Shown piece by piece: positions 48,801 to 59,799 of a stretch of DNA of 64,000 bases (its first letter is position 1; each line of letters opens with the position of its first letter). The position numbers and the translations under genes are program-made. Source of the DNA: Chimonanthus salicifolius (lineage: Eukaryota; Streptophyta; Magnoliopsida; Laurales; Calycanthaceae). Below the pieces are notes generated by a model that did no database searches, was not told the origin of the DNA, and was given only the letters and a program-made list of their open reading frames with translations. The stretch covers positions 47,478,631-47,542,630 of the forward strand of contig CM023539.1 in assembly GCA_013350335.1 (NCBI GenBank), written 5' to 3'.

Positions 48801-51800
48801 TGGGTTCAGCCCTATCCATCTTGACCCATTTATAGGTTTTTTGGTTAGTGGCAACCAGCAAACAAACGTAGGAAAATTTTATATTAGAAAGTGCATTCCT
48901 ACCAAGCTATTTTCCCCAAAAAACCATTAAATGCTGCCTTAGTGTGTTATACCTAACTGCATTTGCTACTTTTTCTCTATCTTCACTTTGTTTTCTTGAT
49001 CGGTAAATTTTACTAGTCAATAGAAAGGGAACCAAGCATTGTTACGAAAATAGAATCAGAGCGTAATAAAACAGAAAAGGAAAGCAGGAAGAAAAGCTTT
49101 ATATAACCTATAATACTACCATCCTACATGTTCATTGTGTTTACAGGCATGTGCTTGAGCACACCATAGTGTATTACCTGGGTGGCTACCATTAAGGAGT
49201 TCCAGAATTTTCTATTTCTGAATCTCCAGAGCCTGAAAGGAGTGTATCGGTTTGGTTCACCTTTTCCTTGGGGGTTGTTCTCGGTGGTGTTATTGTTTTT
49301 TGGTGTGTCTTTGCAGGCTTATATGTCTTCTTTCATTTGTTGGTTTCTTGCTCTTTCCTTGTAGCACTTCTTGTGCTTTCTTTTTATTGAATTTATCATC
49401 AGTTATTTTGTTTTTTCCTGTGTGTTTGGGAATTTGGTTGTATACAGTATTGAATTCTATTTGTTAAGTAATTTTTTTTTTTCGGAAAGAAAACAGTTTG
49501 CGAATTAGCCACTTCTTATTGGAAAACATCTTCTGCTCAATGTTTCCCTCTTTTGGCTGTGGTTTTGAAGGTGCCATTGAGCTTTCTATATTAGCAGATT
49601 ATTATGGACGTGAAATTGCGGCATATGATATCCAAACGACCCGTTGTGATTTGTATGGACAGGTTAGAAATGTATTCAATTGGAGAATCAGTTCCTATTA
49701 GCTACTTCAGATCAATTAGTTTTTTGAATTTCTTTTGTGGTACAAACAGGAAATGAAGTATCCCGAAAGGGTTATGCTGATTTATGATGGACTTCATTAT
49801 GACGCTTTAGCTGTATGTCACTTTGTGAATTATTTTTTCTTCTTTTTTCTTATTCATTGTTTTAGCCGTATGATGCTTTAGCTGTATGCCTCTTTTTTCT
49901 CTCTTTTTCTCTCTTTTTGAGAATTGACAATAGTTTTTGTTAGTACTATGATTCTGAGGAATTCTTGTTCAAGTTGTATGTTTTCTTGAAAAATATGATG
50001 CCTCTCTTTGTTTGTAGAGTATAGTGCCCTCTTTATTTGAAGTAACTTTAGTTCATGTTGTTTTGAGGTTTCCTTTTGTGGCATCTAATTTCTGTGTTTG
50101 AATCATTCAGATGTCTCCCTCCGAAGGAGCTCCAGAAGAGTTTGACCAAACAATCTTTACTGTTCATAAAGATCGTTCTATTGGTTCTGTAGAGGGGCTT
50201 GTTCTTAACCTTGTGAAGGAAGCAAATAGGTAAGAACAACTACCATTGTCAAGATTTTTCATCAATGTGTCAGTGCAATCACTTCTATCCTCGTGTACAT
50301 GTTAGTTTCATGTCAATATCATATAATTAATATTTTATAGAAGATCAGTCAAGTTTTCAGTAAATGTGCTTAGAGAACATTATTTCCTGTAGGAGCTTTG
50401 GTGTCATTAAGCTTTATTTCTTTTACGCTTCAGTTTCCATCATCGTCATTGTGGTCACTGTTATGATTATTATTATGATCATTGTCATTATCATTGCCAG
50501 CTAATGGGTATGGGTTAAAGTTTCACTACATCTATAGATGAAGGCCATGACAGTGGCCCTCAATCCAACACAAATTCATGTGAAGCCCCAACATTTATTA
50601 TTAGAATTGGAACTTAGTTCCTTCTTTGAGAAGTGACTGTCTGTGTAATGTACTTGGTTTGTGAGCTAGTTCCCTTGAAAAGTAACTTCTCCAACTGTTA
50701 AAAAAATGCCCCTTTCCTCTTTCATGTTTCTTAAAAAATGCACTTATTATCAATATTAATTGTTTTTATCTTTGCTTCTGTTTCCATTATTTTTCAATAG
50801 TCTCTACACTTGCTCCATTTGTTTCACATGTTCAATTAACAGTTTATTTGCTCCATTTGAAAAATGAAGAGATAAGAGATGTTCTTTTATTACTAGTGGT
50901 TCATGATCTTTTAAGATCTTCAGTCTTGAACTTAGTGCACATTACTATTAGGCAGGTACTACAATTATCATAATATGTTCGTATGTTAGTATCATATATT
51001 GCATCGGCATGTGTTAGTAGTTACTTGAATAATTTGCTCACTCAATGTATTGTAACTCTTACTGCTGGTTAAAGCAACTTTGCTCAACAAGTCAATACAA
51101 ATTTGGTCTAGTGCATGAATTGGACCATGCTAGCCCAATTTTTATTTGAAACTGTTGATCCTTCTTTTCTCATTTTTTTTTTTCCATTTTAAAATGGTAA
51201 TATGACTCGAATCCACAACCTTTATGGTTGCAGCAGTGAGAACTCTTGTGTTGGTCCCAATGTTCTTTTATGTATTCAATTTTTTGAATTTTTTCTTTAT
51301 CTTTGGCATATTAATTATTTTATTTCTAAATTTTGTAACTGGTTGGATTTTATCGTATATCTATATATATCATATGACAAGTAACTAGAAATAAATAATA
51401 CTGAGAGCTCTACCCTTCAACTGGTTGAATTGCAAATAGAAACTGTAAAACCTTATAATTCTAGTTCATTGCTAATCTTTTGTCCTGTTTCCCATTGTCA
51501 TGTGCAATATGCACCCTTGCGGACTTTAGTGCGTGAAATTAGGATTAGTTGGTTTTATGGGTGGTTTAACAAAGCTTTAAATTGAAAAAGAATGCTTAAG
51601 AATGTTATAGAAGTAGATATATTCAGGATTGTGCCAATTATTGAGGTGTTAAACTTATGAGCCACAACCTTACATTTTGTAGAGAATAATAGAACGTCTA
51701 AGGGATGAATCAAATGGTTTGGAGAACCAATTTCAATTTATGCTGAGTAGGTCAACAACAATAGCTGTTTTGTGTTAGAACAACTCATAGAGAAGCTTAA

Positions 51801-54800
51801 GGAGAAAAGGAAAAATTTACATATAGATTTATCGACTTGAGAAAGCCTATAATACTAAGCTGAGGCGATTAATTTGGCAAACATTGAAGAAGACATGCAT
51901 CTTTAATAAGTATGTTTGGCAACTGTTTTTGAAGTGATGTTTGGCAAATGTGACGTAGGACAAGCTTTGATGACAAATTTGACGCAGGATAAGTCAAAAT
52001 ATTGGAATTCCTAGATCTAAATTATATATGGAGGCCTATATTAGAGTGCAAAATGTGTATGGTGAATTCTAAAATGAGATACAACCTATATCTATGATTC
52101 ACGTAAAATGTCAGAGAGAGAAATTAATATTAAACAAAGAATAAAACAAAAGCTAAGGAAAATTCACACTCAAAATTAATCAAAGAGATTCAAAAAGAAA
52201 AATGACACATACACACAAAGCTTTGAAGTTTGTATTGCTGGCCTTCAATGCAAATCCCTCAAAAAAACTAATTAAATCATACCAAACCCTATCCTAGGTC
52301 TTCTAGGTTTAAAAGATCAGTCACCCAAGAGATGAAATAGGGCTATGGGGCCACTTAGGGTTTGCCAAAGGAATTAGGATTTGTTATTTTTTCAATTCTT
52401 GGGCAAAACTAGGTCTCGAATAGGTTAAAACAATAGGTTAGGGTTAGATATACGAGTCTAAGATAGGGATCTAGAGGTTGGGATGCAAAATAGGGCAAAA
52501 TGGGCCTATCCGTATGATTATACGGACAGATACGGGACGATAGTACGAACTGGTGGGTCACGACTGGTCTTTAGTGGCCAATGGTGGGGTTGGGTTTTTA
52601 TTTGGTTACGGTTAGGGTTTGGATGAAGACTTTATTAAGGGTTAGGGCTAGGTTGTCCTGGCTGAGGACTTTATTAAGGCCCGTAGTCCAATAAAAGCTG
52701 ATAGCACGAGGAGTGGCTCTACTAGTCCAAATGGACGGATTTATAGCAGGGATAGAGTCACACTGGTTACTCTAGAGAAAAAAGGACTTGACTGAGAGTC
52801 TCTGAAGGAGTCTGGCCACCAGACTCAACCATCATCTAGGTGAGGAGAAATATGGACTGAAGAAGAGAGGCAAAATAATCAGCTTCAGCAGCAGATAGGT
52901 TTCTGCGAAAGCGGATGCCCAACACCAACTACTCACTAGAGATGGAGAGTCTGCCACCAAATCATAAGTGAAGGAAGCCAACTGAAAAAACAAGGGAAAT
53001 TTGGTAGGAAGTGGTGAGGGACCACACCACGGTTTATGCTAGAATCTAACTCTGTCCAGAGCCCACAGGAAAGTGGATGCTTGTTTAAACTTCTAAACAC
53101 AAGCACTAATAGCCATCCACATACTTGAACACTGCCTGGGAGAGGGGTTAACTTCTCAGCCACTATTGCTGATTTTACATTTCACAAGCAATAAGGATTT
53201 CCAAGGAGCGCTATTGTCGTTACCTGAACACTTCGTGCTTGGATATGTGCCTTGCGCTTTAGGCTCCAGGATCCCTTGGCGCCTTGATTGCTCCTGTGCC
53301 TTGACTACTATGATAAGAAACTGGAATTGTGGAGAAAATCTTTTAAGATGAATGGTTTGAAAGTCAAAACAAAACAAGGACATGATACATAAGTGTAGCT
53401 TTAGCAACATGGTGAATAAAGAGGTCAAACTGATTGACATTAGAAATAAATTTGCTGTGATAAATTTAAATATTTAGGATCGGATTTGTATTTCGCATGT
53501 AGGATGGGATATCTCCCCTAGGAAAAAAAAAACTAGGCTAGGAGTGGGGTAAGCCTAAGAAAAGCTAGTGCAGTGCCAGGTGATAAATTAATGTCATCTT
53601 GCATTTTTAGTAGCCTAATTTGGCTTGATGTAGTGTGGGAGCTGAGACTTAAGTCACAACAGAAGATAACTTTGTGATATATTTGTGTCTACATAAATCA
53701 TTCCGGATTTACTTCATGCATTCAATGAGATATGCAAATAAGGCATTAAATCAGATTGTATGTCACAGCTTGATGCAGGACAAAGGATAGGGTAACCCTA
53801 AATGTCTAAATGTGGATTAAAGGGATGAAAATAATGCACCCTAAAACTAATATGAGGCCGAAATTAAAATTAAAATAATACTTACAACTAATTAATATAA
53901 AATGACCACACATAATCACGCAAATACAAGGAATACAGAGGAATAAATGGGTTAATGATGGTCCAATGGCAGTTTGATAATTTAAGAAAAGAAAACCTAA
54001 TAGCCACGTGAGTTATAAGTGAAATGGGTTACTCTTGGGACTTAAGCACATGATATAACTTAGGCTTTTATTAAAATAAAAGGGTATAGGAATGGAAATA
54101 ACTGGGATGGAGCTGAAGGCTTGGCAAGGAAAGGGCTTGCGGCGGGAAGACGGAGGGCTTGGAAGGGAAACGAAGGCACGGGAAGGGATTTTAGGAAGTG
54201 GCGACACAGGTAGTGGCTTTGGAGGGGAATGGCGATGGCAGTAGATGGGGTTAATGGGTACAACAAGGCTGTATGGGTTAAGGAAGGGATTCAAAGGCCT
54301 TGGGACAGCAGTATGATGACTGTATTGTTAAATGTTGGCTTGGGAAAGGGATCCAGAGGGCTAAAGGGCCCTTAAGGTCTTACAGCAGTTCAAGGAAAGG
54401 GATTAGGGAAGTCAAGGAGGCAGCAGAAAGGGGTTTTGGGACAGAGGCGGAAACCAGAGAGAGGGATTTGGGGTGACGGAAAGATGGACAGGTAGTGGGG
54501 TTTGCTGGTGACGGTAGAGAAGGCTTGGACAAAGACTCGGAATGCAGATCTGGATAGATCTGGGCTAAGGAAGAGTGGTGGCAGCAGTATGAGACTTTAT
54601 GGATTTGTGGCAGTAGAGAGGGTGGGTTATGGAAGATAACAACTAGGTTATGGAGGAAGGAAAAAGAAAGAAGTACCTGGCTTCATGCCTCTCCGATTTC
54701 TCACCAGAGTTCCATGGATTCTCTCCACTGTCGCACCATTACAGGTTTTGCAGAAATCTCAAAATTTTATTCATTAATCTGTCTTTGCCTCAAGGAGGCT

Positions 54801-55327
54801 ACAACTTATATAGAACTCTTCCTTTCTTAAAATAAAACATTAACTAAATATAGCAATAAACAAAATAGAAACTAACTAAAACCAACCTAAAAGAAAATTA
54901 GATACAACAACTACTAATTATGGAAAGCAACTACTAATTATGGAATCTGCAATGAATGCTCCGCATCACGGCTGCTTTAAAAAAACAGGAGAGAGAGTGC
55001 CTGTTCTCTTTTATTTTTTTTCTGTCTAATTCAAATGTGGTCTCTTTCCAACTTTGCAAGTATAACGCGACTTGGTTAACTTGAGTTTGTTATATCAGGA
55101 AGAGGTCTTACACAGACACTGCCAATTTCACCTTGCGCTGTGGGGTATGCCAGGTTGGCTTGACTGGCCAGAAGGTCAGTCCCCGTCATCAACCCTATCA
55201 TATACTTTCTATCATTTTGTTTGTTCAAATTAGGATACTTCTGAATAGTATTCTCTTTTGAAATATACAGGAGGCTGTCGAGCATGCACAGGCAACCGGG
55301 CATGTAAACTTTCAAGAATACAGGTAA
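41585..55327 (+). CDS. OTU2: OTU-family cysteine protease, YOD1/OTU1 type deubiquitinase (208 aa, eight exons)
   Basis: Coding exons: 41585-41649, 41744-41789, 47676-47784, 49571-49662, 49750-49812, 50111-50229, 55099-55174 and 55271-55327. All introns are GT-AG and all phases close. The enzyme should cleave ubiquitin chains; the yeast and animal relatives work with CDC48/p97 in ER-associated degradation. Residues 1-22 hold the catalytic block VIPSDNSCLFNAVG with nucleophile Cys16 and Asp13. ELSILADYYGREIAAYDIQT and MLIYDGLHYDALA give the rest of the fold, with catalytic His120. The C-terminus is a C2H2 finger, C179-x2-C182-x12-H195-x5-H201, in TLRCGVCQ...EHAQATGHVNFQEY. The UBX-like N-terminus of animal YOD1 is absent. 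Nothing is broken. The 65-base first coding exon holds the active-site Cys. An acceptor (TTCTCCAG) ends 16 bases before the ATG, so a spliced leader is likely. Introns 2 (5.9 kb) and 6 (4.9 kb) contain transposon remnants. Confidence 0.95.
42842..42887 (+). repeat. (CT)23 microsatellite
   Basis: A perfect CT tract in OTU intron 2. Confidence 0.95.
43262..43422 (+). mobile_element. SINE-like element, family E (copy 2)
   Basis: An A-box-like GTCAGTTGGTCTAAGC, a B-box-like AGTTCGACTCC, then TATCTGTGGGATTAGACTCT, CCTCCAATGTGGGG and a poly-A tail (43414-43422). It is a full-length relative of 35640-35777. Confidence 0.7.
44600..44923 (+). mobile_element. LINE 3' end with RNase H remnant and poly-A
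   Basis: VSFRYVRRAANAVVVFLAKL (about 44668-44727) matches the end of the RNase H domain of L1-type plant LINEs. A G-rich 3' UTR, GTTAATGAAATATC and a poly-A tail (44910-44923) follow. Confidence 0.7.
45281..45895 (+). mobile_element. Copia retrotransposon 3' end with LTR start
   Basis: Broken frames give YADADRVGSLDDRRLTAGYC-like, FLGSHLVSWCSK, NQAAIIIASNSIFHRQTKHI and DQLANVLTKATSRSQLDDIL, the usual end of Copia pol. The polypurine tract GAGGGGGAGTG (about 45732) leads into an AT-rich LTR start (TGTAGACTATGTTGTAC) that runs to about 45895. No second LTR was seen. Confidence 0.75.
45990..46080 (+). mobile_element. Short RTE-like LINE 3' fragment
   Basis: AATAGGGTCAAATGGAGAAG and GGATAGATGGGATTTTGG match 11640-11850. 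It lies in OTU intron 2. Confidence 0.4.
48090..48830 (+). repeat. Degenerate tandem array with a roughly 35-40 bp unit
   Basis: Motifs of the type TTATTAAAYRRGTTGACCCA and AACTTRR recur about a dozen times in OTU intron 3, too diverged for a fixed period. A family A SINE interrupts the array at 48479-48662 and the pattern resumes after it (ATTATTAAATTGGTTGACCC). Confidence 0.6.
48479..48662 (-). mobile_element. tRNA-derived SINE, family A (minus strand)
   Basis: On the minus strand: GGCGGTTAAGAACCCGTCTG, TAGGTTCAAGTCACTCAACA, GGCCACTCTCCATAGTGTTA and a poly-A tail, matching the copy at 3764-3963. A short duplication (ACCATAGTT) flanks it. Confidence 0.8.
51594..51960 (+). mobile_element. 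RTE-like LINE reverse transcriptase fragment
   Basis: Frames give NY-stop-GVKLMSHN, IIERLRDESNGLENQFQFML, SRSTTIAVL and an EKAY-like end, matching the start of RTE-clade reverse transcriptase (NYRGI.LMSH...NQFGF..GRST). Several frame breaks are present. It lies in OTU intron 6. Confidence 0.7.
51961..54579. other. OTU intron 6 interior
   Basis: No exon and no clear element. 54060-54480 is purine-rich (GGAAGGGAAACGAAGGCACG), which keeps several minus-strand frames open. Confidence 0.4.
54580..54840 (-). mobile_element. Possible LTR fragment, minus strand
   Basis: On the minus strand a TATA box (CTATATAAGTTGTAGCC) is followed about 30 bases later by TTAATGAATAAAATTTTG, an arrangement typical of LTR U3-R borders. 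No partner copy is visible in the window. Confidence 0.35.
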
Positions 55328-55545
55328 AGTGAAAGCCTGCTATTAATCAATGTGTTCCTCTTCATACCAACTGATTGTTCTTGTAGCCCTGTTTATCAGA
55401 AAACATTATTCATACAAAAGGAAATAACAATTCTCCCTTGTTCTTATTCACAAGTGTTGTAAACTTGTAATATTGTTGAACATTGCTTCGAATTCATGTT
55501 TTTTACATGTTGTATCATACATTTTTAGTTTGTTGATGTTTACTA

Positions 55546-55551
55546 AATAAA
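55546..55551 (+). terminator. Polyadenylation signal AATAAA, OTU gene
   Basis: A canonical hexamer about 220 bases after the OTU stop codon. Confidence 0.5.
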
Positions 55552-55559
55552 ATCGAAAG

Positions 55560-57070
55560 TGGTGGAAGAATGTGTTGGTCGTGTATTTCATTTGCCGAAT
55601 TGCAGCACGTGTTGTAGAAGGAAATGGAGTGTTTTTTCTGTTACTGTATTAGCAGGTCGTATTATCAGCTTGTTATCATGGCAGCATGCAATAATAATGA
55701 TGTTTCAGACTTAAAGACATACTGTCCAATCTCAAATGATTTAGTGAAATGGCCTCCCAGCTTGACATGTTAAACCTAATTTATTTTTGTTGATAATTCC
55801 AACTTGTCATCGTCGTCATCATCAGCGGCAACCAGTAATCCTATCTATCAGGGTTCGGTTTTACGAGTTCTTTTTCAAGTAACCCTATCATAAACTTGTT
55901 ATACATCACTCTATAGTCTAACATCTCTCTTTTTATCCCTTTCCTCCTGTTTGTCGTGGTAAGTTGATTTTCTCATAATGAGGTTTTCCTCAAAAGTTTT
56001 TTTTCCCCTTTTAATATCTAATTTAATCTTCAAAGATTAAAAGGGTCATTTGCTGAGTTTGTCCACTAAGATTACGTGGTTAGGATTAGATTTTTTAGCT
56101 AAAATTTAGTTTATGTAAGTCTCATGTGATCTTGCTCAAGTGCTCCTGTAAATCTCTATCACCCATCTGGCCCTATGAAATGAATCTTTATAATTTGAGC
56201 CCATTAATTTCTGATGTTGGATAAAATTATATTTTTGAGATTTCAGAAAAAAAAAAAAAGGACTTGTATGAAATGCCCATTTGCATAGACCATGAAATGC
56301 CCTAAATGGGGTTTGTGCAAATAAGTATATGTAGGAAATGTGACTAGGATCTCCTGGGTGCTCGTGCTAAAATAATAATATGAGCATATTTATGTAAGGC
56401 TGACTTGAGTCCATGTGGGTGGCCGAGTTAGTAATGTCTCTGTTTGACTAAGATGATATAATGGACAAATGAAGTCATAGCCCTTTAAAGGTTTGAAGAT
56501 TCAATTTCATCCATGGGTTGAAATTCATGGGGTTCGATAAAAGGCCTTTGTAATTCAGGTTGAGGTCAAATTTAGTGAAGGTCCAATTTATAGGAGATAG
56601 ATAGGAGTGTGGTTGGGGTTACGATGGTCCCCAAAGACTTGGGTTGCTAATTGTTACTCAAGCACCATCGTAGAGATTTTTATGAGCACATTTTTTTTAA
56701 TTTCACTTAGGCTCACATGAATCAGTGGTTTGAAATCTCATCTTGTTTATGTTTATGGTGTCTATAAAATTTTATTTTAATTTAATAGGTGAGATCATAT
56801 TTTTAAAGCTTTTTAAAATTTATTTTATCTTCTAATGAAAATTTATTGGATTAGATTGACATATTATATAAGTTGAATTGATGTCAAATTAGGTATGAGT
56901 GAACTCTACGAAAGTAGACAAGCATGACATGGAAGGGAGGGGATGGACCCATTTATGAAAACTTCGAGTCCCTTTGCAGCTTTGACATTTTTCTTTTTCA
57001 TCATTCAGCTCGTACGACATCATAGGCTAAGATGATCTTTTAATCAGCAATCTTCTATTATAAAATACTC
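55560..57070. other. Intergenic region downstream of the OTU gene
   Basis: No gene and no clear element. The OTU gene (+) and the transporter (-) converge on this interval. Confidence 0.5.
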
Positions 57071-57073
57071 CAC

Positions 57074-58455
57074 TAACTTGCCCACACTTAGTTCATCGCA
57101 TAGCACCTAATGGAATAACACAATTTGACTTAATTTCTGTCGATATTGCATGTCAAAAATTTGGTTCATTTACATCTACAGCTTTGGTTGGGTTGAGACT
57201 TGAGAGTTTGCATCCAAACCTAATTTGAATTGGAGTTTGGATCTCGGGTATAGATCGAGCCCAACAGATAACCGGTTCGGGTAATCCTAATCAATGTAAT
57301 AAAAATCTATATAATAGAAGTACATGCGTCAACTCAATCATGGTTGTCAATTTTCAAAGCATTGTCTGATAAGTGTGATTTTGTCCGATGGACGTCCATT
57401 GGTCAACGTCTCCATTATCATTTACGTTTACGTCTCTCTAACTTGCCCACACTTGGTTCATCGCACCTAATGGAATAACAAGTTGAAATTTGACTCATTT
57501 TACAGGCACTTATTTGACATATATGGAACAAAAGAAACAATAGAATCTTCGATAATTCTTTTTCCAATTACAATCAGATCTATCTGAACATCATACACAA
57601 TATTAGAAATCGACTGTATTTCCTATGCTCCAATTCTGATTTGACAAAGGTAAGAGGTCAATTTTCTGCTTCTTGGGATATCCCTTCAGCATTACCTGCT
57701 CTGCCCAAACCTCTAGATCCTCCGAGGCCTCAGGTTATGGACCATGACTCTTTCATTATCCAACACTTCACAGCCGATGATCCAAAGCTGGGAGCCATCT
57801 ACAACTACAGAAATACTGGGACAGCTGGGCGTCTTTTCACTTCTATTGTGGGATCGGATGATATTCTATTCATCCTCTTACTCATGCAGAGAGTCTTGTT
57901 ACTTCTCATTCAGCTGCATCAGCTCTTTCATCAACTGCTATTCCCTGAGGAAATTGTCTCCATCATTAATTGCTCGACGGTTCAAAATTGGACCCATCAT
58001 GGCCATGTTTGTGCCATCAGGGCCCTCATTAATCACTTCGGCCCTAATGGCCCTACCATGGGGATAATACTACCCTTCTTCCAAGCGATCATAATTCCAC
58101 CGAGAATTTTAGGATTTTCCTATAGGTTCCAAGTTAATTTTGTTTGAGCCTGTCCGTTCGGCCTCATTGGGGGCTTCTTTTGTGTTTTGGGCCTTGGCTC
58201 TTATTCTTTTGTGATCTTTTGACATTTGCGTCTGGCCTTGCCCGGGTTGTGAGCACTTTTGTATATTGTCCTTTGGGCTCCTTTTTTAATGAAATACTAG
58301 CCCTCCATTCAAGAAGCTTTGGTTGGGTTGAGACTTGAGAGTTTGCATCCAAACCTAATTTGAATTGGAGTTTGGATCTCGGGTATAGATCAAGCCCAAC
58401 TGATAACCGGTTTGGGTAATCCACGTCTTTATTATCATTTACGTTTACATATTTT
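57074..58455 (+). repeat. Duplicated block flanking a LINE-like insertion
   Basis: A 108-bp segment at 57180-57287 recurs at 58315-58422 with three mismatches. A second motif (CTAACTTGCCCACACTT plus TAATGGAATAACA) recurs at 57074 and 57439. ACGTCTYYATTATCATTTAC occurs after both the 57.4-kb and 58.4-kb copies. Between them, 57640-58300 carries an open frame of 168 codons without ATG start, then a T-rich tail (CTTTTTTAATGAAATACTAG) like the 3' end of a LINE. I do not recognise the encoded sequence. Confidence 0.65.
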
Positions 58456-58484
58456 TTAGATTGATTACGGTATAACATGGTTTT

Positions 58485-58647
58485 GATATAGTGTAGCTCA
58501 AATGGTTACCTCTAGCCTCAAGCAGTGAGAGGTCATGGGTTCGAGCCCCCATGGCTTAATCTTGGTATGTCTTAGGAGTAGGGGTCCACCCCTGGGGTTT
58601 TACGCTCGGTATCCTGCGGTTTCCCACACGTAAATTCGAAAAAAATA
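58485..58647 (+). mobile_element. tRNA-derived SINE, family C (plus strand)
   Basis: A box TGTAGCTCAAATGGTTACC, B box GGGTTCGAGCCCC, then GTTTTACGCTCGGTATCCTG, TTTCCCACACGTAAATTCG and an A-rich tail. Confidence 0.8.
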
Positions 58648-58671
58648 AATTAAAGTTTGATTGGATCAAGT

Positions 58672-58850
58672 TATTTTTTATTATTTTTTGAAGACCAGGG
58701 TGCATTGACATCTTATTTGACTAATCTTGGAACATGTGTAAACGTCTAGTCTACACATGTGAGATGCACAATAATGGAGGACTTGATCCTAAAGACTTTA
58801 TGCAAACTTGGGCGGATTTTGACTATCAAACCAACCCCTTAAGATTATTC
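58672..58850 (-). mobile_element. Degenerate SINE, family A (minus strand)
   Basis: It shares TTTTTTGAAGACCAG, TTTGACTAATC.TGG.ACATG and CTTGATCCTAA.GACTT with 48479-48662, but has lost the segment with GGCCACTCTC. Confidence 0.6.
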
Positions 58851-58989
58851 CATTAAATTATTTAATTAAACTTTCTAAAAACTTTTGAATTTTTACTAAA
58901 AAATTAGTAAATTTGCCCACTTTTTTTTTAAGTTTTAAATTACACTCTTAAAATGTTGTCTTGAACTTTGATTTCTTTATTTATTTTTT

Positions 58990-59495
58990 ATTTTTTGAAT
59001 TTACATGTGGGAAACCACGGGATATCCAGTGTAAGACCTCCACGGGTGAGTCTACTAACCCTAAAGCACACCAAATAGGGGTGAAACTCGAGTCGGGTTT
59101 TGGCCTGAAGTCGCATGACTTGATCTGAAAATCATGCGGGTCGGGTCATGAAAGTCGAGTAAGCGGATTAGGTCGGATTGAGAAGTTAGAAACCCGCATT
59201 GAATTCTGGTAGGGTTGGGTTGAGAGATTTTTAAGTTAACCCGACCGACCCGATCAAACCCGATCTGACCCGGCAAAAAGTAGGCTAAAGTAGGTTCAAA
59301 ATGCGGGTTGGGTCGGTTTGGGTTGAGTCGGTTATAATTCGGGTTGGGTCGGGTCAAGATGTCCAGGTCAAAAGTTCGGGTCGGTTTGGATCTGACCCGA
59401 TTTCAGCCTTAACACCTAAGGTTAGGTCATGGGGGCTCGAACCCAAAACCTCCTACTTCCTGAGACAGAAAGTAACCAGTTGAGCTACACCTATG
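58990..59495 (-). mobile_element. SINE, family C, split by a MITE
   Basis: The left part (58990-59075) reads TTTTTTGAATTTACATGTGG and the right part (59412-59495) has GGCTCGAACCCAAAACC and CCAGTTGAGCTACACC. Together they match 14655-14808; the MITE at 59076-59411 sits between. Confidence 0.8.
59076..59411. mobile_element. hAT-type MITE nested in a SINE
   Basis: It begins TAGGGGTGAAACTCGAGTCG and its end reversed begins TAAGGCTGAAATCGGGTCAG. An 8-bp duplication flanks it (ACACCAAA and ACACCTAA). The interior is a run of GGGTCGGGT-like motifs with no coding capacity. The uninterrupted SINE sequence at 14.7 kb confirms the insertion point. Confidence 0.75.
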
Positions 59496-59707
59496 TACGT
59501 CTTTCTTTATTTTTATTTTAAAGAAAAGAACACTTTTCAAAAGATAATCCTTGTATATTTTTCTCTGAAATAATATCACTGGTCTCTTCAATAATATTAC
59601 ACACCAGTGATAAGTCATACAACTCCAACTTTGATGGATATATTGAGGTTCACTTAGAATCCAACCTAAACTCCAGTGATGAGCCAACGGCAGCCCCGGG
59701 ACCGAGT

Positions 59708-59788
59708 CAAGTGGCAGGCTTGCAGCACCCACAGAGTGGTCAAGTTGCAGGCTTGCAGCACCCACAGAGTGGTCAAGTTGCAGGCTTG
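59708..59788 (+). repeat. 33-bp minisatellite, about 2.5 copies
   Basis: Units start at 59708, 59741 and 59774 (CAAGTTGCAGGCTTGCAGCA plus CCCACAGAGTGGT). The first copy has one change (GTGG for GTTG). Confidence 0.9.
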
Positions 59789-59799
59789 GATGCCTCCTG

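Noticed and set aside
49182..49467. Overlapping hydrophobic plus-strand frames before OTU exon 4
   Set aside because: A T-rich intron stretch gives Phe/Leu-rich frames by composition. It may be a LINE 3' end, but I found no poly-A or domain to prove it.
54013..54294. Pro/Ser-rich minus-strand frame in OTU intron 6
   Set aside because: It is the antisense of a purine-rich tract, with no supporting start, stop context or homology.
57641..58147. 168-codon open frame as a gene
   Set aside because: It starts with TTG, has no recognisable motif, is followed by a LINE-type 3' tail and is flanked by duplicated repeats. It is treated as transposon-derived.
58493..58550. Possible tRNA gene (A and B boxes)
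   Set aside because: No acceptor stem or anticodon arm closes, and a poly-A tail and further copies mark it as a SINE.
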